A stretch of 64,000 nucleotides of DNA, taken from assembly GCA_031308135.1 (NCBI GenBank), contig JAHLJT010009436.1:159197302-159261301 (forward strand), read 5' to 3'. Each line of letters starts with the position of its first letter. The stretch's first letter is position 1. The stretch is from Acheta domesticus. Taxonomy: Eukaryota; Arthropoda; Insecta; Orthoptera; Gryllidae. Both the position numbers and the translations under genes were made by a program. The notes under the pieces are model-generated. The model was not told the origin of the DNA. It did no database searches and saw only the letters and a list, made by a program, of their open reading frames with translations. Of this stretch, positions 12,712-24,560 are shown in pieces.

Positions 12712-12815
12712 TCATCCAACGTTTCCTCATCCACGTCGTCCTTTTCTTTTGAGACGCGGACCATGAAATGCTCCAGACGGGGATCCGTGCGTCGTATTCC
12801 TTCTTCCTCCAGCAT
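12712..12815 (-). CDS. GLS: Glutaminase (left paralogue), exon 2
   Basis: 104 nt after acceptor AATTTACAG, ending at donor GTAAGTATT. It encodes MLEEEGIRRTDPRLEHFMVR, then VSKEKDDVDEETLD and a split codon. GIRRTDPRL is the hallmark of the regulatory N-terminal helical region of kidney-type glutaminase (human GLRTSDPRL). The acceptor was chosen because joining at ATG CTG gives the family-like reading from exon 1 (...SLIE then MLEEEG) and because the right paralogue has the same junction. Confidence 0.9.
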
Positions 12816-14404
12816 CTGTAAATTACTTCGCATTACTTCTGTACGTTTGCGGCTCTCTCGCCCAACTATTATTAATGAATGAGGCGTCAAATGCAATAGA
12901 ATTTAACGGAAAGGTGACCAATGTCAACGTCACTTATAACTATGAAAATGTGTTGAAAACGCGTTTCATTTAGGTAGGCGCAAATGCACAGTCGCAACAC
13001 GTTTCCCGCTCGCTTTGGCCTCTTTACTGACATCGATCGCGCGTTACGCGAAGTCTTAGGGTTTGAAAATTTGATTTTCGAGAGTTACGTTCTGTGGTCC
13101 AGTTACGTCGCTCACGCAGTGATGTACGAAATGAAATCGCTTCTGACCTTGTACCGCGGTAGGCGGTAAGCTTCCACGGCTCGAGTCCATGACTTCTTGG
13201 CTGTGCGGGTGACGCCGCGTTTTTGGCTGAGAGGCTGTTTCGCCTGTCATGTCGCAGGCTTCCTAAGGGCAATGACCAAGGTTGGCCTACGACACATCAG
13301 GCAAAACGTCGACCTCTCAGCCAATGACGCGGCGTCACCAGGACAGCCCAGAAGTCCCTTTTTACCACACTTTTTCGAGGTTTAGCTCTGACAAGTATAC
13401 ACACTCCGTGAATAGGCCAATATCTCGAATTCTGTGTAAACACATTTCGCGAACATCTTTTCCCCTTGTATGATCGTAGAGGAAGAAGGGGATAGGATCC
13501 ACATGCAAGAGTTCTCGCACAAGTACGTTACTTTAGGCTATAGGTTTAAGATACAATATTTTCGAAATACACTTTTTCGGTATCAGAGGACTCAGAAACA
13601 TGTATTTCCGTTGAAATTTCGATATCGATTTTCCACACCATTACATAACTTCCCCTATATTACGTATAGTTGCCGAAATATTGGAAAATATTTAAAATTG
13701 TATACGTATGCCGCAACTACTGATCCCCACTGTTTTTTTAAGAAGTGAGGACAGCTTGATATATCATCATTGTCGTCAGGGTTTCGACGTTGAGGACGTT
13801 GCCGTGAATTCACCATCCTCAGAGTTTGTACCTGCCCTTTGACATCCTGATGATGCATTCTCCTTCTCTTTGAGTCATACTTATGCCTATAGCGGCGGGT
13901 ATCTACACGGACCCGTGTCGACTCGTAGAACTGGCTAGAGTTGGGGAGGCCAGATGGCAGACATGTGCGTGACCCCATTGACAGTGCTTTTCTCTCTCGG
14001 TCTACAGGCAGACTAACTCCTTCCATCGCAGTTGCTTCTTCTAGAGTTGGATTTATTTAGAGCTACTTTTGAATTAAATCAGCTGTTGACGATTTCATCG
14101 AATCGAGAGCATAAACGTCAACATTGTGACGTCATTGTAGTGGCATGTAAGCTCCTGATTGGATACATGGCGGCTTGGAAAAACCCATTTCACGCCACTA
14201 AACATAAGATAACACCCGTGCTTGAGACGGGGTTTGAACTCATCACCATTTGTGTCGAGGTTGCTGGTTCGTCTTGGCTAATAGGTTGGCCAACTACTGG
14301 AATATTAACACGGAGACTAGAAGAACTACGGTAATCCGAGAGGCAAAGTCTCTTTCGTATTATGAAACTTGTGAGGGCAAGATAACACTGAAGAAAGTCT
14401 CTTT

Positions 14405-14870
14405 TATTTCCCGTATACGTACGGGGAGTAATATACGGAGTAATACACGTAGTATGGGGAAAACTATGTAATGCTGCGGAAAATCGATTTCGAGATTTCG
14501 ACGGCAATACACGTTTTGGGGCCTCACACCAAGAAAGCAGTTCTTTTCAAAACGTCCGTCTGTCCTTCTGTCCGTCTGTGAATACGACTACCGCCTAAAC
14601 CAAAGGTAAGATTTTTCCAAAATGCATATTCCCCGGTCGAGGCACTAAATGGCTCTGCTCGAGGCACTGTTCTTTAATATTCTTAAAATAATATTTCTGT
14701 TCTACTATCAGGAAACCGAAAAATTAATAAATTGTAAAAGAATATGTACTTTGGATGGCGATAGATGACAGCTGGCTAAAGTATGTGGCAAGACAGAAAA
14801 AGTAGGTCAGACCAAAGAAATTTGAAAAATATGTAGTAGAAGAAAGGCTGTGCCATTCTGTAGCACCACC
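14405..14870 (+). repeat. Interspersed repeat X, internally deleted copy
   Basis: Both family ends are present: end A (CCCGTATACGTACGGGGAGT, ...GGGGAAAACTATGTAATGCTG) and end B (GGCTGTGCCATTCTGTAGCA), only about 0.46 kb apart. The interior modules are missing. A second, partial copy starts immediately after it at about 14880. Confidence 0.65.
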
Positions 14871-15149
14871 AATTACTTTCCCGTATACGTACGTCTATAC
14901 GGAGTAATATAAGTAGAATAGGGAAAGTTATGTAATGCTGAGCGAAAAAATGGCCAATTTTTTCATGTTATGTTGGTGATTAGGAAACTTCTGAGAAATA
15001 ATTGAGTGGATAATTTTAAATGTTTTTTTTTCAAACTGGGTTTCCAATTCGTTTAGGTGGGAAGAATATATGCCAATAGTAGCCGGGGGAAAATAGATAA
15101 ATTGACTCGGTGTTCATTATTTTCTCAATTTTATTTTTTAACCTCTAAT

Positions 15150-15700
15150 GAAAATGCTTTCTCTGCATCAAAAAACTGCAAGAATACCTCACTCTACTGC
15201 AGGAATGGTTCGCAGATTGGCTTATAAAAATTAATGAAAGCAAATCTGTCCACGTAACATTTGCACTCAGATCAAATAGATGCCCCTCAGTTAAAATCAA
15301 TAACAAGGAAATACCGCAAACAGATTGCTTAAAATACCTTGGTCTATATCTTGATAAAAAGTGACGTGGAAGACATATATCAAAAAGAAAAGAAAAGCCC
15401 TCGAAATCAAAATTAAGCAATTCTATTGGGTTCTAGAAAAAATCCGTCTCTCTCACTCGCAAATAAACTATTAATTTATAAATCAATATTAAAACCCGTC
15501 TGGATCTACGGAATTCAACAATGGGGCTCTGCTGACAACTCTAACCTGGAAATTCTTCAGACATTTCAATTAAAAACTTTATGATTGCTTGCTAATGCCC
15601 CGTGGTTTGTTTCTCATGAAACAAACACAATGATTAACATATACCCAAAATGCCCAATTAAATTTCCAAAAATACTATAAACGCCTAAAAAAACCACCAA
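15150..15700 (+). mobile_element. jockey-type LINE reverse-transcriptase fragment
   Basis: Decayed non-LTR retrotransposon. In one frame it reads LQEWFADWLIKINESKSVHV, then TFALRSNRCPSVKINNKEIP and KYLGLYLDKK, ending at a stop at 15362. This is the segment after the YADD motif in jockey-clade RT. Further matches in other frames (KTRLDLRNS..., WGSADN...) show frameshifts. Both ends are missing, so it cannot be active. Confidence 0.75.
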
Positions 15701-15978
15701 AATTATCTGGAATTGAACTTACTCCATAACAGCCACAGTACAGATACAATAAGTACACAGTACAGCCACAATAAGATACAATTAAAAATTGCTTTATAAG
15801 AATTTAATAATAAAAATTGCTTAATAAGAAGATAACGCAATTTTTAATTGTATCTTCTTTTAGAAAATCACTCATAACTTATATCAACACTCATGTAGCT
15901 CAACATATTGTTATTCGAGGTAATAAAGTTCTTTTATTGGGTGAAAGAGTGAAGCACAAGTGCAAGTGGAAAACTCAC

Positions 15979-16146
15979 TTCGATCAGACTATTTATGGAA
16001 ACTGTTGGGTCAGCAGGTTCATTCTGAAGTAATTTGAAAATTCTGCTGATAATATCATCTGTCAAATGATCAATACTGAAATATGCCATTCTTTTTTTCT
16101 TTATAATGTATCGTGGTTGCGGTTCTTGCCCATTTGCCTCAGCCAT
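15979..16146 (-). CDS. GLS: Glutaminase (left paralogue), exon 1 with start codon
   Basis: Fifty-six codons from ATG at 16146 to donor GAA|GTGAGT. It encodes MAEANGQEPQPRYIIKKKRM, then AYFSIDHLTDDIISRIFKLL and QNEPADPTVSINSLIE. The part after ISRIF corresponds to the EDLLF...IP..KFI region that opens the folded part of kidney-type glutaminase. An in-frame TGA lies upstream, and the same start is used in the paralogue, so this ATG is favoured. The N terminus is polar and basic, not an obvious amphipathic mitochondrial presequence, although known animal GLS proteins are mitochondrial. An upstream exon with a presequence is not excluded. Confidence 0.85.
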
Positions 16147-16720
16147 GATGTCAGCAAATACCCCTTCTCCACACAATTTGCTTGAAATCACTCACTTTAC
16201 ACTCACTATTTAATCTAGTTCTTGTCAATTTGGTATAGGAATATCAATGTTAAAATTTGCATGTTAAGTGTGTAGCGTAAAAAATATTATTGAAATTCCT
16301 TTGTTATTCAAAGCCCTATGTAAGAATTTGTTATTTTAATCAGCATTCAACCGGTGTATACAATAGATACAAACAATCTCGCGTGGGTCAATGCTCACTG
16401 ACAAAAACACTGATATCCTTAAGGTCTGTTGGATGGCATTATGGGAGACAAGACGGCGGCGAAAGTAGTCACAAGGTGTGTCCACTGGAAGTGGACATGA
16501 GAACCAGGCCTTTTAAGCAGTGATAGATGGTGTGTGACGTACATAACCTATTATTTTCAGTAATTATGATCGGTACAATATGCTGTATCGTTGATACGCA
16601 CAAAAGTGCAGTGGTCTCGAGGTGATGTTGTTCATTGATTAAGGACTGCGATACACAGCCTCTTGTTATTTTGCAGGACACATATAATAAATGAGTTCCA
16701 TGGATTTCAAGTAGGGGAAA
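16147..16720 (-). promoter_or_regulatory. Putative promoter/5' region of left glutaminase gene
   Basis: Matches 26030-26620, upstream of the right gene, in reverse complement. The best-conserved block reads, in gene orientation, GCCGCCGTCTTGTCTCCCAT and then AATGCC (about 16431-16458). TCCCATAATGCC resembles the Staf/ZNF143 binding-site core. No TATA box is obvious at a fixed distance. The transcription start is unknown. Confidence 0.45.
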
Positions 16721-17930
16721 CTCACCAAAATGACATACTCGGATAAAATGACACACCTCATATTTCTCCCAGTTGCTGCCTCTGTGAGCACTTTTCACGA
16801 GCAAGGTACGTTCTAGGGTTGGTGTTTGTGATCCACTGGAAATGGTGTAGTTCTCTCGTGCGAAACTGTGCGTTCTTGCTGTCACGAAGTCAATCATTTT
16901 CGAGGTTTATTGAGTGCCTTCCATAACCTCCATTTCCACGTGCTTGATAACAGGGCATCTGCACATTAAACATATGATCTAAAGGTAAAATGACATACCT
17001 GCTGCTGGGATAAATTGACATACTGTGTCATTTGATCCCAACGGGAACTTTCATGAAAAAACACATTTTACCAGAAAAAAATCACGCCTTTCCAGAAATT
17101 ACAAAAATGTATTTTTTTACTTGTCTCTCACATTATTAATATTAACATTAGTGGCGATTTGTTCACATTACTGCACGTCAGTATATGTGCTTTAAATAAT
17201 GTTATATAAAGTTTCTCGAAAACTGAACCGTTTTCTATGAAAACGTAGCTCAAAATTCTGCAGTTTTAGAAACGCTCAAACGCCATTTTCTCGTGACACC
17301 AAGTAGTTTCTTCAAACTTTTCGAATAGATAGAGCTAATTGCACTATTTAATGTGGCGTAATTACAAAAATCTATTTTTTTAAAAAGATTTCTCACACCG
17401 TTAATACACAGATTTCAGCAATTTGTAAACACTATTGTAATTGTGAGTTAAGGTGCTTCAAATGACTTCACATGAAGTTTTTCGAAAACTCAAAAATTGT
17501 TTGTGAAAATGAGCTTCAAAGTTTCGCATTAAAGCGGCGCTTAAACGCAATTTTCTTAAAAACGGCTTCAATTGTTTTGAAAGAAAACTCATGAAAACTC
17601 AAATTTTTTGAAGGACAATTGCAATTTAGGACGAGGATTTATTCTTCTTTAGTCTTCTTAAAATAATATTTCGGTTCTACTAAAAGGAAACCGAAAAATT
17701 AAGAAAATGTCAAAATTTGTACTTTGAATGGCGATAAATGGCAGCTGGCAAGAGTATGTGGCAAATCCGAATAGGTAGCCGAAAAGGCAGATTGGATTAT
17801 TGTTTGTGGGGTTGGCTTAAGAGCGAAGTCTACAAGCGCAGAGTGGATACAAGATAGGAACTGCTCGCCTCCGCCCTTGATCTGCTTTTTCTGGTTTCCA
17901 GTAACAGCTTAAGGCAAATATCGGGCTGGT
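16721..17930. repeat. Transposon-derived DNA and repeat X fragment
   Basis: 16.72-17.04 kb contains several TGTCATTTTA-like and TGACATAC-like words in both orientations and looks like the decayed end of a DNA transposon. 17.05-17.78 kb is a plus-oriented 3' part of repeat X (modules with CTCAAACGCCATTTTCT and AACCGAAAAATTAAG). No gene recognised. Confidence 0.45.
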
Positions 17931-19450
17931 CACTAGTTTGCATCCAGAATTTACAAGTAGTTCGTTCCCCCCATAATTGAAACACAATAAAATTAATTAT
18001 TGCTTATAAATATAATTTCTTTCTGTACAATCCATCCTGTGTGTTCGTGTGAGTGAAAGTAAGAAAGGATTCACTTAGGTTTTGAAATGGGCATGCCATT
18101 ACTTATTAAACTTATTACTGCATGAATATATTTGCTTACCTACAGATTCCAGCATTACGAAATATAAGCTGATTAATATCTCTTTCCCAATGTAATATAA
18201 ATATTCAAGTGTTTGGAATGAGAAAGAGATAAGGAATAAACTAAAACACAAATACTATGAACCCAAAAATAGTTTCACCATTTATATTAAAACAAACAAT
18301 AATTTATTTTTCTTGTAACATTAATCAAAATTTGACTCTTCACTCTTCAATGCAATGAATTTTCACTATGACACACACTGATTTGTTCGACGATCACAAT
18401 TTGAAAATTTTCGAGACAAAATTTGTTCTTGCTTTTACTTTCAATGGAACGCCGTCATTAATTACACTTCCAAATTTTGACACTACAAACATTTCATGTA
18501 CATTAGAAATAATGATGATTGTTAAAACATTTTCATTAAAAATTCGTAATATAGTTATTAATCCTAACAATATTTAATAACATCACTTAATAAACCTTGA
18601 TCATTCCTATTTTCCTTGTATTCATTGCATTTTTATTGTATGTTGTAACCATTGCAGTAATAATCAAACATAATCTCATAACCTTGGATTACGCTGAGAT
18701 TTAATCTTAAGATGCAATTATTTAATGCAAAAAGGAACAAATTAAACTGAACGCGACTTTGAGGAAAGAAAGCTACATTTACGTTCTAGACATAAAACAA
18801 AGGACCGTGTCAGCATTTGCTCAGTAAGTCAAGAGAAACTGGACGAAATTATTCGATTGCTATGGAGGTCTTTCGCTGTTTACAATTCATAATTGAGATT
18901 TGTGTACTAACATTTTCAACGCTTAGTCATTTAATTTAAGTTATTTCCACATTATTGCTCTCAAATCAATTAGAAACATTTCTCTACCTTTGAATGATAA
19001 TTTCGTAGAAACTTTCGTCTTCTTTTGGCGCATGTCCATTTCTTTCACAGCCGGAAACGACAACACTGATGCTGGGTTCCCCGTCTAAAGTCATAATTTC
19101 CCTGTCATTTGGATCACATCATTAAAAATCCATTATCTGGATTTTATTGTACAGTAATAATTTAAATATGAAGTTGTCGATAATTGCGGCTCAGAATGAA
19201 GCTCTAACACAATCATAGAATAAACTAAAGCAAGATGGCTGTCGTACATGGTCATAGTCGGCCTGCATACTCCTACGTCACAAGCAGCTAATGACGTATT
19301 GCCATGAGGTGTTTTGGACCTCCCAATATGGAGGACTGGCTTCACTTTCTGAACCATGGAGCTATGATCAAGGCCGTTTAGAATAGAAGGCCTGCTCCTA
19401 CGCCGAATGACGTCACGAAGGGTGGCTGGCAAGAAATGCAAGCTGTCCAC
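17930..19450. repeat. Unclassified repeat unit, copy 1 (lacks recombinase insert)
   Basis: Collinear with 21300-22810 plus 24356-24550. Shared landmarks are a start at TTTGCATCC, TTTCTTTCTGTACAATCCAT, and the right-hand stretch AAGTTGTCGATAATTGCGGC. Its right end (about 19372-19412) is inverted-complementary to the left end of copy 2 (about 21082-21122: CAGGCCTTCT...GGCCTTG), so the family has long imperfect terminal inverted repeats. The 105-codon frame on the minus strand (19450-19133) has no recognised domain. Confidence 0.6.
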
Positions 19451-21050
19451 GTTTTAAACAGAGATTTAGTTCTTAAAATCGTACGGAAATCCATACTTGT
19501 TTAAAATAACACGAGGGAACATTAAGCCTTGTTGACCCTCTAGGAATTTATTTTAGAGAGTTATTTGTATTAAGGCATTCCGATATTGTACAATTTTCGT
19601 ACACGTAAATTAACATATTGAGAAGGCTTAAACTTTTGTACATACTACCTTATTTAAAATATAAAATTTTTGTAGGATTCATAAAACAATTTTGCTGCCA
19701 TAATTGATGCTCATAAGAAATTAAGTATCTTCATGATATTCTATTTATATTGTTCCTGCTCTATTTCTTTCAAGTTGTCTACTTTAATTTAATATGGAAA
19801 TTAGTAGCACAGCTAGTAGAATGCATTATCGGATATTTCTCTGATGGCCGTATCAGTAATTATTAATAATATTTGTTAATATTGTAAGGAACAATAAAAT
19901 ATTCATAGGTAGATTAATAAAATTCAAGCTGCTCAAATATAAGAAGAGGAAGGATGAAAAGCAATATTTTATTCAGAAGATACTCCAGCAGATTATGTAA
20001 GACTTTATGAGATGATTCAAAAGACACAAATCACTTCGGAAATACATTAAAATTTTTGGACGCTTTAAATTGACTTTAATGTCTTTTTATTTTGCACTCA
20101 CTTTTGTGATCTTGTATCTTACATTCTTGAAACCATTATATTTAGCACTGAACATTCCTAATGTACAGTGTTTATTTAATAAAATGTTTGACATACACAA
20201 AGCACTATGTTTTATTAATGTGAGCAGAATTTGTCCACAACTCAAAACTGTGTTTTCCATTAATGGGATATATCTCTCATACAAAGCCCTTCAATAAAGT
20301 TATTTGATTTTCATGCTTCAGGAACTAAATTTCAAAATTTTCAGATATCTATATGTGAAACACTTGGTGAGTATTCGTCAAGTAGTGAGGCTGTTCACTG
20401 AGAGAGAAGGGTATGCATCTTTCACTATGGTCGGATACGTTCCTTTAGTAAATACTTCGACACCATCTCTTCTTACTGCCTTGTTCTGGTAGAGAATAAA
20501 TTTTGAGTCTAAGTGTTTTACACACACACAAGTTCTTTGGATCTTTCCTATTTGTTTTCATCCACTTCTGTCACATAGCACGATTGTTTGGAAATTTCAA
20601 AGTTGAAACGCGTTCCGTTGAACCATCATAATTCGATCAACAGCATGGCACATTTCACTTGACATTTTGTCATGTATCTCGCCTGCCTAATTTTCAAAAT
20701 GCTTTCCTTTAAGGATAGTTTGCAAGGATTCACTGAAAAAATACAGGGTATAACAGTATAACCAAACATTCAAGTGCAAGCAACAAAACATATTACATGT
20801 ATTACATAAAATAATTGATAATTGCACCACATCCTCATATCACTCAATACTAGAAGTAGACATACCTTGCTTACTTGAAGACAATGGACGAAGGAATTAT
20901 TTTTATGCAGAAAACCGAGCATGCAATTATTACTGAATTATTAAAACATCCGTTTGCATCTAAACTTATCCTACAACGGCTAATTAGCTAAAATATTCTA
21001 GCTCGTTGACAAGGGCTTATGCGAAAACGAAAAATATTCAGCCACCGATT
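19450..21050. other. AT-rich spacer, no gene recognised
   Basis: Between the two repeat units. Only short frames and no recognisable domain or transposon end. Confidence 0.5.
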
Positions 21051-21054
21051 GTGA

Positions 21055-22808
21055 CGTCAGATCACGTGACATTCACATTGGCTCAGGCCTTCTAATATAC
21101 TCTTCTAGACGGCCTTGTATGAATACAAGGAGATGACATGACGTCATAAACTTGAAGCCACCTCCGCCATATTCCTGTGCCCAGAAGCTTGTAGCATAAA
21201 CAAACCGCGTGAGTGCTCTGTCGCTTGTTTAGCTGTGATCGTGTTCAATTGTGTTGTTTGGCATCGTTTTTAATTTTTAAAATCCTTGTTCAGAATAGCT
21301 AGTTTGCATCCATAATTTATAGTAGTTCGTTTCTTCTTAATAATATAAGGGCAATAAAATAAATTATTGCATATAAATACCATTTCTTTCTGTACAATCC
21401 ATTCTGTGTTCGAGGGAGCGAAAAAAAGCAAGGATTGGGTGTTCAGATGTGCATGCCATTATTAAAATGGCTATTTATTTGGCCAAAACAGTAAAAACTG
21501 TATATGACGTGTGGGAAAAGAGATTATCTGCGCACATTTTCTCGATTGCTGCATGAATACTGCATACTGCATGAATATTACTTACCTACAAATTCCAATG
21601 TAAAGAAAGTTAAATTAATATCTCTTTCCCAATGTCGTAATATAAATACTCAAATGTGTGGATTGAGAAAGAGATATGGAAACACATTAAGGAATAAACT
21701 ACAATACTACCACAAGGAACCCAAAAAGTAGTTTCACCAGTTTATTATATATTTAAAACAAACATTAATTTACAAATAAAATTTATTTTTCTTGTAACAT
21801 TAATCAAAATGTGGCACTTTTCAATGCACTCTTCAATGCAATAAATTGTCACAATGTCACACACACATTCTGCAAATTTTCAAGACAAAATTTGTTCTTG
21901 CATTCGCTTTCAATGAAAGACCGTCATTAATTAAACGTTGCAGATTTTGATACTTAAAACTCTCTCTCTTGATGTTGCTACTGACGATAAATATTTAGAA
22001 AAATTCGAAAATAGTTATGGCATTGTACCATATTTTAATTTCGATTTTCCAAATGATGTTTGTTGTTTCTTTGCGTTCTCGTCATAGTACTCAGGAATTC
22101 GTTGGATATCTTCTGGACAAAAATGTACTTCACAAACCTATAAAAATTTAATGTATGTTAGAAATAATGAAAATTGTTAAAGAATTTTGTTAAAATTTCG
22201 TAATATAATTATTAATCCTAACAGTATTTAATAACATCACTTAATAAACCTTCCTATTTCCTTGAATTCATCACATTTTCAGCGTATGTTGAAACCATGA
22301 CAGTAAAATAATCAAATATAACCTCATATAACCTTCAATCACGCTGAGATTTAATCTTACGATGCATTTATTTAATGTAAAAAATGGCCGTTTAAACCGA
22401 TCGTCACTGTGGGGAAAGAAAGCTACATTTATTTTCTAGATGCAGAACAAGGGATCGTATCAGCATTTGCTCAGTAAGTCAAGAGAAATAGGACGAAACT
22501 TATTCGATTGATAAGAAAGTGTTTTGGTATTTACAATTCATAATTGAGATTTGTGTACTATAATTTTCAACGTCTAGTCATTTATTTCAAATTATTTCTA
22601 CATTATTGCTCTCAAATCAATTCGATACGTTTCCCTTAGAATGATTTCGTAGACACTTTCGTCTTCTTTAGGCGCATATCAATTTCTTTCACAGCCAGAA
22701 ACGAAAACAGTGATACTCGGTTTCGCATTTCGAGTCGTAATTTCCCTGTGATTTGGATCACACCATTAAAAATCCATATTGTGATTTTTATGTGCAGTAA
22801 TAATTTTT
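21055..22808. repeat. Unclassified repeat unit, copy 2, left part
   Basis: Direct repeat of the 18.0-19.14 kb segment with a fuller left end (TGACGTCA-containing inverted terminus at about 21050-21170). Interrupted at about 22805 by the recombinase-bearing segment and resumed at 24356. Confidence 0.6.
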
Positions 22809-24355
22809 ATCCACTTTGGCTAGGTAATGTGAAACATTATGCTATTATAATAAGTTTCGTAATGAAGTTCTTTACCGCTCTAGTGTGGTAATGAACTTCA
22901 TTACCACACTTGTGCGGTAATGGCATACGAGTAGGGTTATTCTGAGACGAGCACTATTCCATGGTCTACTATTCAGTATAACAATAATTATTCAAATAAT
23001 TTATTATGAATATAACTTTGTTAACAAGTTTTCAAATAATAACAACATATTTTAATTACTTATTATATACATTAACAACACATTTCTTGCAATTCGAAAT
23101 TGTAACTCCTGATGATGTTGAAGCCTGACAATTCATATTAGTATTTGAAATACTATTTTCCCCCATAATTTTCATAGCGATTTGTTTCTTGTTTTCTACT
23201 GACGATTCCACATACCCTTCTGCAACAGAAGACGACTTCCATCCATCGTGCCTCTTCAGCATATCCATATCAGCACCTGCATTTGGTAGTAATGAAGCGG
23301 ACGATCGCCAAAAACAATGTCCTGTAAATCTTTCAGGGTTCTGCAAACCAAGATACTTTGCTATTAGTTTCGGAATGCCTCCAAAAGTATTTATTCCAAC
23401 AGGTTGGCAAGTACATTTTCCATTTTTGTAAAATACAAAGAAACGATCGTGCTTGACACTTTCAGGCCGAAGGCGAAAATATTTACGAAATGTTTCTAAA
23501 CAGTTAAATTCTTTAATATTCCCTTCACTAATTACAAATTCTCTCGCAATTAAAGTCTTACTGTTTGGTATATTAATTAAAATACATGTTTGTCTATCCT
23601 CTACATCACTTATTTTAAGATTCTTTAACTCATCTCTACGGCAAGTGCCAAATATACCAATTATTAAGGTCACCTTCATCAACAAATATAATCATCGTCA
23701 GCTTCTATTAAAAATTTATGTATGTCTTTTTTTGAAAATATCTTTGACTTTTTTGTTTTATATCCTTCACTTTTCCTTTTTAAAAATGCTAACATCTGGA
23801 TAAACTTACTTATATCAATATTATCCTTAACTAATAAAGTACTCTTCAGCATAGAAAAGTGGGTCTAAAGACTACTCGGTTTTTCGTTTTCTGACTTGAC
23901 GGAAAAGTAAGCCATTAAAACGTTTTCTGATATGCAATGAACGTTTTTGTTTTCACACCAATCCTTAAAAAATGAGTACTCACGCTCATATTTCTTCTTT
24001 GATTTGTATGGCAACAAAGAATCTATAGCAGCATTTGCTGCTATTTCTATTTCTGAGTCTGAACTGCATTCACTCATGTTGTCGAAATGTGTACACCATG
24101 CGCATTTCAATTGTTCTCCTTGTTAACAACAGTGTCGCCACTTAAAGGGGAAAAATGTGAATACTAAATGAAAATTTTAATCTTAAATCTAACAAATTTT
24201 TACGAAGCGGATAAAACGTTGTACGATATTCGTGTTGTAACATCTGATAACAATACTCAATTGGTTACCAAACTCGTCCTAACGGACTCGTTTGGCAATT
24301 TTACAATCTCGTGTTGTAATCAGATGTATTACGACACTAATATTGTAAATAACTA
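22809..24355 (-). mobile_element. Tyrosine-recombinase (Crypton-like) element inserted in repeat unit
   Basis: Comparing copy 1 of the host repeat (CAGTAATAATTT directly followed by AAATATGAAG near 19160) with copy 2 shows an extra 1.5-kb block here that carries a tyrosine-recombinase gene. The left edge holds a 29-nt near-perfect palindrome (22882-22910). The right edge has imperfect inverted repeats (TCGTGTTGTAA...TTACGACAC) around 24220-24340. No long TIR bounds the block itself. Alternatively, copy 1 is an internal-deletion derivative and the gene belongs to the whole element. Confidence 0.6.
23056..24110 (-). pseudogene. Tyrosine recombinase (Crypton-like) pseudogene
   Basis: Site-specific recombinase of the lambda-integrase fold. 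The N-terminal core-binding part (24110-23865) includes NAAIDSLLPYKSKKKYEREY and FFKDWCENKNV. The catalytic part (23685-23056) has the first Arg in GTCRRDEL, TGHCFWRSSASLL where H-x-x-R is expected, RHDGWKSSSVAEGY with the H/W-type residue and the nucleophile Tyr. Decay is clear: a nonsense codon after KPSSL (23865), a frameshift near 23690, and the H-x-x-R Arg displaced by one residue (HCFWR). It resembles recombinase-only elements of animals (Cryptons); the family assignment is less certain than the enzyme fold. Confidence 0.8.
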
Positions 24356-24552
24356 AAATATAAAGTTGTCGATAATTGCGGCGCAGAATGAAGCTCTAAC
24401 ACAATCATAGAATGAACTAAACCAAGATGGCTGTCGTACGTGGTCATAGTCGGCCTGCATACTCCTACGTCACAAACAGCTAATGACATATTGACATGAC
24501 GTGTTTTGGTCCTCCCAATATGGCGGACTGGCTTCACTTTCTGAACATTGAA
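24356..24552. repeat. Unclassified repeat unit, copy 2, right part
   Basis: Matches 19165-19360 of copy 1 (GTTGTCGATAATTGCGGC onward, through CTCCCAATATGG and CTTCACTTTCTGAAC). It ends where the P-type element is inserted. Confidence 0.65.
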
Positions 24553-24560
24553 GAGATAAG

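Larger units (their letters stand above)
12816..15978. other. Intron 1 of left glutaminase gene, with repeats
   Basis: 12.84-13.10 kb is matched in reverse complement by 28.08-28.34 kb in intron 1 of the right gene, showing that the duplication includes intron DNA. The remainder holds repeat-X pieces (about 13560-13730 minus, 14405-14870 plus, 14880-15030 plus) and a jockey-type LINE fragment. No host exon seen. Confidence 0.6.

Noticed and set aside
14200..14320. GGGTTTGAACTC-like box, considered as a tRNA or tRNA-derived SINE
   Set aside because: No matching A box at the right spacing and no cloverleaf or 3' tail.
19133..19450. 105-codon minus-strand frame shared with 24337-24537
   Set aside because: The similarity is at the DNA level within a repeat, the frames diverge at both ends and no protein family is recognisable.
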